DNA of 52,601 nucleotides from Candidatus Acetothermia bacterium (GTDB lineage Bacteria; Bipolaricaulota; Bipolaricaulia; UBA7950), in assembly GCA_022684035.1 (NCBI GenBank), contig JAJHSB010000006.1, positions 1-52,601 of the forward strand. The letters are read 5' to 3'. A model generated the notes under the pieces. It saw only the letters and a program-made list of their open reading frames with translations, had not been told where the DNA came from and ran no database searches. The stretch's first letter is position 1. Every line of letters begins with the position of its first letter. Shown here piece by piece: positions 51,377 through 52,601 of the stretch. Both the position numbers and the translations under genes were made by a program.

Positions 51377-51520
51377 CACGAGAAAGAAATAGAGGAACTA
51401 CGCCAACACGAACGAACAGGAAGACTTTTGGGAAGCGAAAGATTTGTGAAACAGCTTGAAAAAACTGTGGATAGGATTCTGTTAAAACAAAACCGACGAG
51501 CCGTTTATCTACGATCTTGA
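51377..51520 (+). pseudogene. 3' fragment of a REP-associated tyrosine transposase (copy 2)
   Basis: The frame reads HEKEIEELRQHERTGRLLGS, then ERFVKQLEKTVDRILLKQNR and ends AVYLRS-stop. It is nearly identical in DNA to 50078-50179 over about 100 bases, but its frame is intact to a later stop. Only the C-terminal helix region is left. The two copies are in the same orientation and flank the orphan rnfD. Confidence 0.7.
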
Positions 51521-51531
51521 GTGAAATTGCC

Positions 51532-51819
51532 ATGACGGAGCACGAGGGCAAGCGAGCGCTTTTCATCAGCGAGGAGATCGAAGTACGCTTTGAGAAGAAG
51601 CCCGGCCCACCTAGCTCGTTTGTCTGGCAGGGGCGGGAGTATCAAATCGAAGTGATCTTGTCGATGCAGCAGAGGCTCGATTTCCGCAGGGCTTGGTGGG
51701 CCCGTCGTCATCGGGATTACTACACCGTGAGGGTACACACGGGCCAGGTCTTCGAGCTATACTTTCTCCGCGGGCGGGGATGGAAACATTGGGTGCTCTA
51801 CAAGGAGGTTTTCCATTGA
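51532..51819 (+). CDS. Small DUF6504-like protein
   Basis: This 95-residue protein reads EIEVRFEKKPGPPSSFVWQG, then RAWWARRHRDYYTVRVHTGQ and FELYFLRGRGWKHWVLYKEV. The tryptophan-rich WxGREY, DYYTV and W..Y pattern resembles the DUF6504 family, whose function is unknown. ATG 51532 is used because the upstream codons belong to the transposase tail. It is richer in GC than its neighbours, suggesting transfer. It overlaps the HIT fragment start. Confidence 0.55.
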   Translation: MTEHEGKRALFISEEIEVRFEKKPGPPSSFVWQGREYQIEVILSMQQRLDFRRAWWARRHRDYYTVRVHTGQVFELYFLRGRGWKHWVLYKEVFH

Positions 51820-51920
51820 GGCTCTTCCAACCGGATCACTTCAACTATGCCTTCCTGATGAACCAGATTTCTCATGTGCACCTCCATGTGATCCCGCGTT
51901 ATGCAGAACCTGTTGACTAA
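51816..51920 (+). pseudogene. HIT-family protein fragment
   Basis: From TTG 51816 the frame reads LRLFQPDHFNYAFLMNQISH then VHLHVIPRYAEPVD-stop. The His-x-His-x-His triad HVHLHVIPRY is the catalytic motif of HIT nucleotide hydrolases and transferases. Only about 34 of 130-150 residues remain, with both ends missing. A GGAGG lies 8 bases before the TTG, so a short peptide might be translated. It looks like the end of an imported segment. Confidence 0.6.
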
Positions 51921-51950
51921 CGACACATTCTGTGATAAAGTGGAGGAGAT

Positions 51951-52200
51951 ATGCAAATAAAATTACACAAAAACGCCAAGACCACTTTAGCCGTCAGACA
52001 AGAAATCCGAGCTTCCAAAGAAAGCATATATTTCTTTAGCTAAAAAATTCAACCTCAGTTGCGAAGCAAGACCGGTGGTCAATTGGGGAACAGTGAAAAG
52101 GTGGAAAGAAGCTGAAAACCTGGAAGATAAATCAAGCCGGCCTCATCGGTTCCGCACCGACTTAACTCAACTAGCGCGAGTTTACCGCGAATGGGGTGCC
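51951..52200 (+). pseudogene. N-terminal remnant of an IS481-like transposase
   Basis: From ATG 51951, with GGAGGAG upstream, the frame reads MQIKLHKNAKTTLAVRQEIR, a typical IS481 start. It then frameshifts near 52025. The next frame resumes LAKKFNLS, then TVKRWKEAENLEDKSSRPHR, the helix-turn-helix segment, with a short foreign insertion between. The catalytic core is missing and the sequence passes into an unrelated transposase fragment. Confidence 0.65.
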
Positions 52201-52234
52201 GTAGAGTCAATCTATCCACAATGCAGGGCAGTGA

Positions 52235-52601
52235 CCGGCTTCGGTAATACCCTTCACTAGCGGGTTTACTTCGCTTGACCTTCCTGAGGCAAAGATACAA
52301 GACGCCACCCTCACCGCCACGCGGAAGACGGTCAACGACTGGCTGAAAGCCAGACACATGAGGGAGCTGTTCGATGTCGAGGTCACGGAGCACGATGGCC
52401 TCCCGGCCGTCGCCTACGGGTTCAACCAGGCTGCCTGGGAGGAGTTGCAGGCTACGCTTCTGGGCAAGACGATCCTGTTCACCGACAACGACGATTGGAC
52501 CGAGGCCCAGATTGTGCGTGCTTACCGCTCCAGTCATCGTATCGAGGATGCCTTCCGCGAGATGAAAGATCCGTATCACATCGCGCTACGTCCACAACAT
52601 C
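52235..52601 (+). pseudogene. IS1634/IS4-type transposase C-terminal part, running off the window
   Basis: An open frame without a start codon reads DLPEAKIQDATLTATRKTVN, later LGKTILFTDNDDWTEAQIVR and AYRSSHRIEDAFREMKDPYH. YRSSHRIEDAFREMKD is the YREK-like C1 signature with the catalytic glutamate of IS4-superfamily (IS1634) transposases. The 5' half is missing and the 3' end lies beyond the window. GC content is well above the surroundings, indicating recent arrival relative to the AT-rich remnants beside it. Confidence 0.75.

Overview
The window reads as a chromosomal segment of an uncultured-type, anaerobic, amino-acid-fermenting bacterium with two membranes. LptB, an LptC-like protein and Lgt point to a diderm envelope. 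A complete Rnf operon (rnfCDGEAB), a B12/PLP-dependent lysine 5,6-aminomutase operon with a Kce-type cleavage enzyme and CoA-transferase, urocanate hydratase and GcvH point to energy from amino-acid fermentation. Several candidate phyla fit, such as Cloacimonadota- or Atribacterota-like lineages, but nothing here fixes the taxonomy.

Layout. 1-390: dispersed palindromic repeats. 391-2815 (minus): rpmE, rpsI and hutU. 3289-3465: tRNA-Ser and tRNA-Arg. 3587-6701 (plus): pyrG-lptC-lptB, ending against convergent lgt. 7592-7743 (minus): tRNA-Val and tRNA-Cys. 7.7-13.8 kb: a patchwork of a MITE-like repeat, a frameshifted UPF0158 gene, gcvH, a hicBA pair with a damaged hicA, an HD hydrolase, an M20 amidohydrolase, a broken ABC ATPase and a MetE-like protein. 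14309-19170: rnfCDGEAB. 19465-22179: a multi-sensor diguanylate cyclase. 22.2-26.7 kb: accessory DNA with a decayed IS481-type transposase, a HEPN/MNT pair between short direct repeats, an rfbF remnant, manC, a second MNT gene and a DUF2281-like gene.

27636-35477 (minus) is the metabolic centrepiece: P-loop protein, kamD, kamE, GSA-type aminotransferase, kce, CoA-transferase A and B, then a nitrilase-family amidase. This resembles the lysine fermentation pathway, but kamA, kdd and kal are absent locally and an aminotransferase takes a central place. A convergent atypical SDR lies beside it. mraY and an unrecognised nuclease-like protein follow on the minus strand, then a cysteine-rich small protein.

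39327-46924 (plus) is a tightly packed cell-wall and division cluster: ftsW-murG-murC-murB-ftsQ-ftsA-ftsZ. Next come tRNA-Leu (minus) and an RNase Z-like hydrolase. From 48 kb to the end the DNA is rich in remnants (IS3-, IS481- and IS1634-type and REP-associated transposase pieces). Among them sit a TrkA-C membrane protein, an orphan second RnfD/NqrB-family gene framed by two copies of the same transposase tail, a DUF6504-like gene and a HIT-protein fragment.

Functionally, amino-acid fermentation would supply reduced ferredoxin and acyl-CoA, and Rnf would turn ferredoxin oxidation into an ion gradient. All calls come from reading translated sequence by eye; no database search was run.
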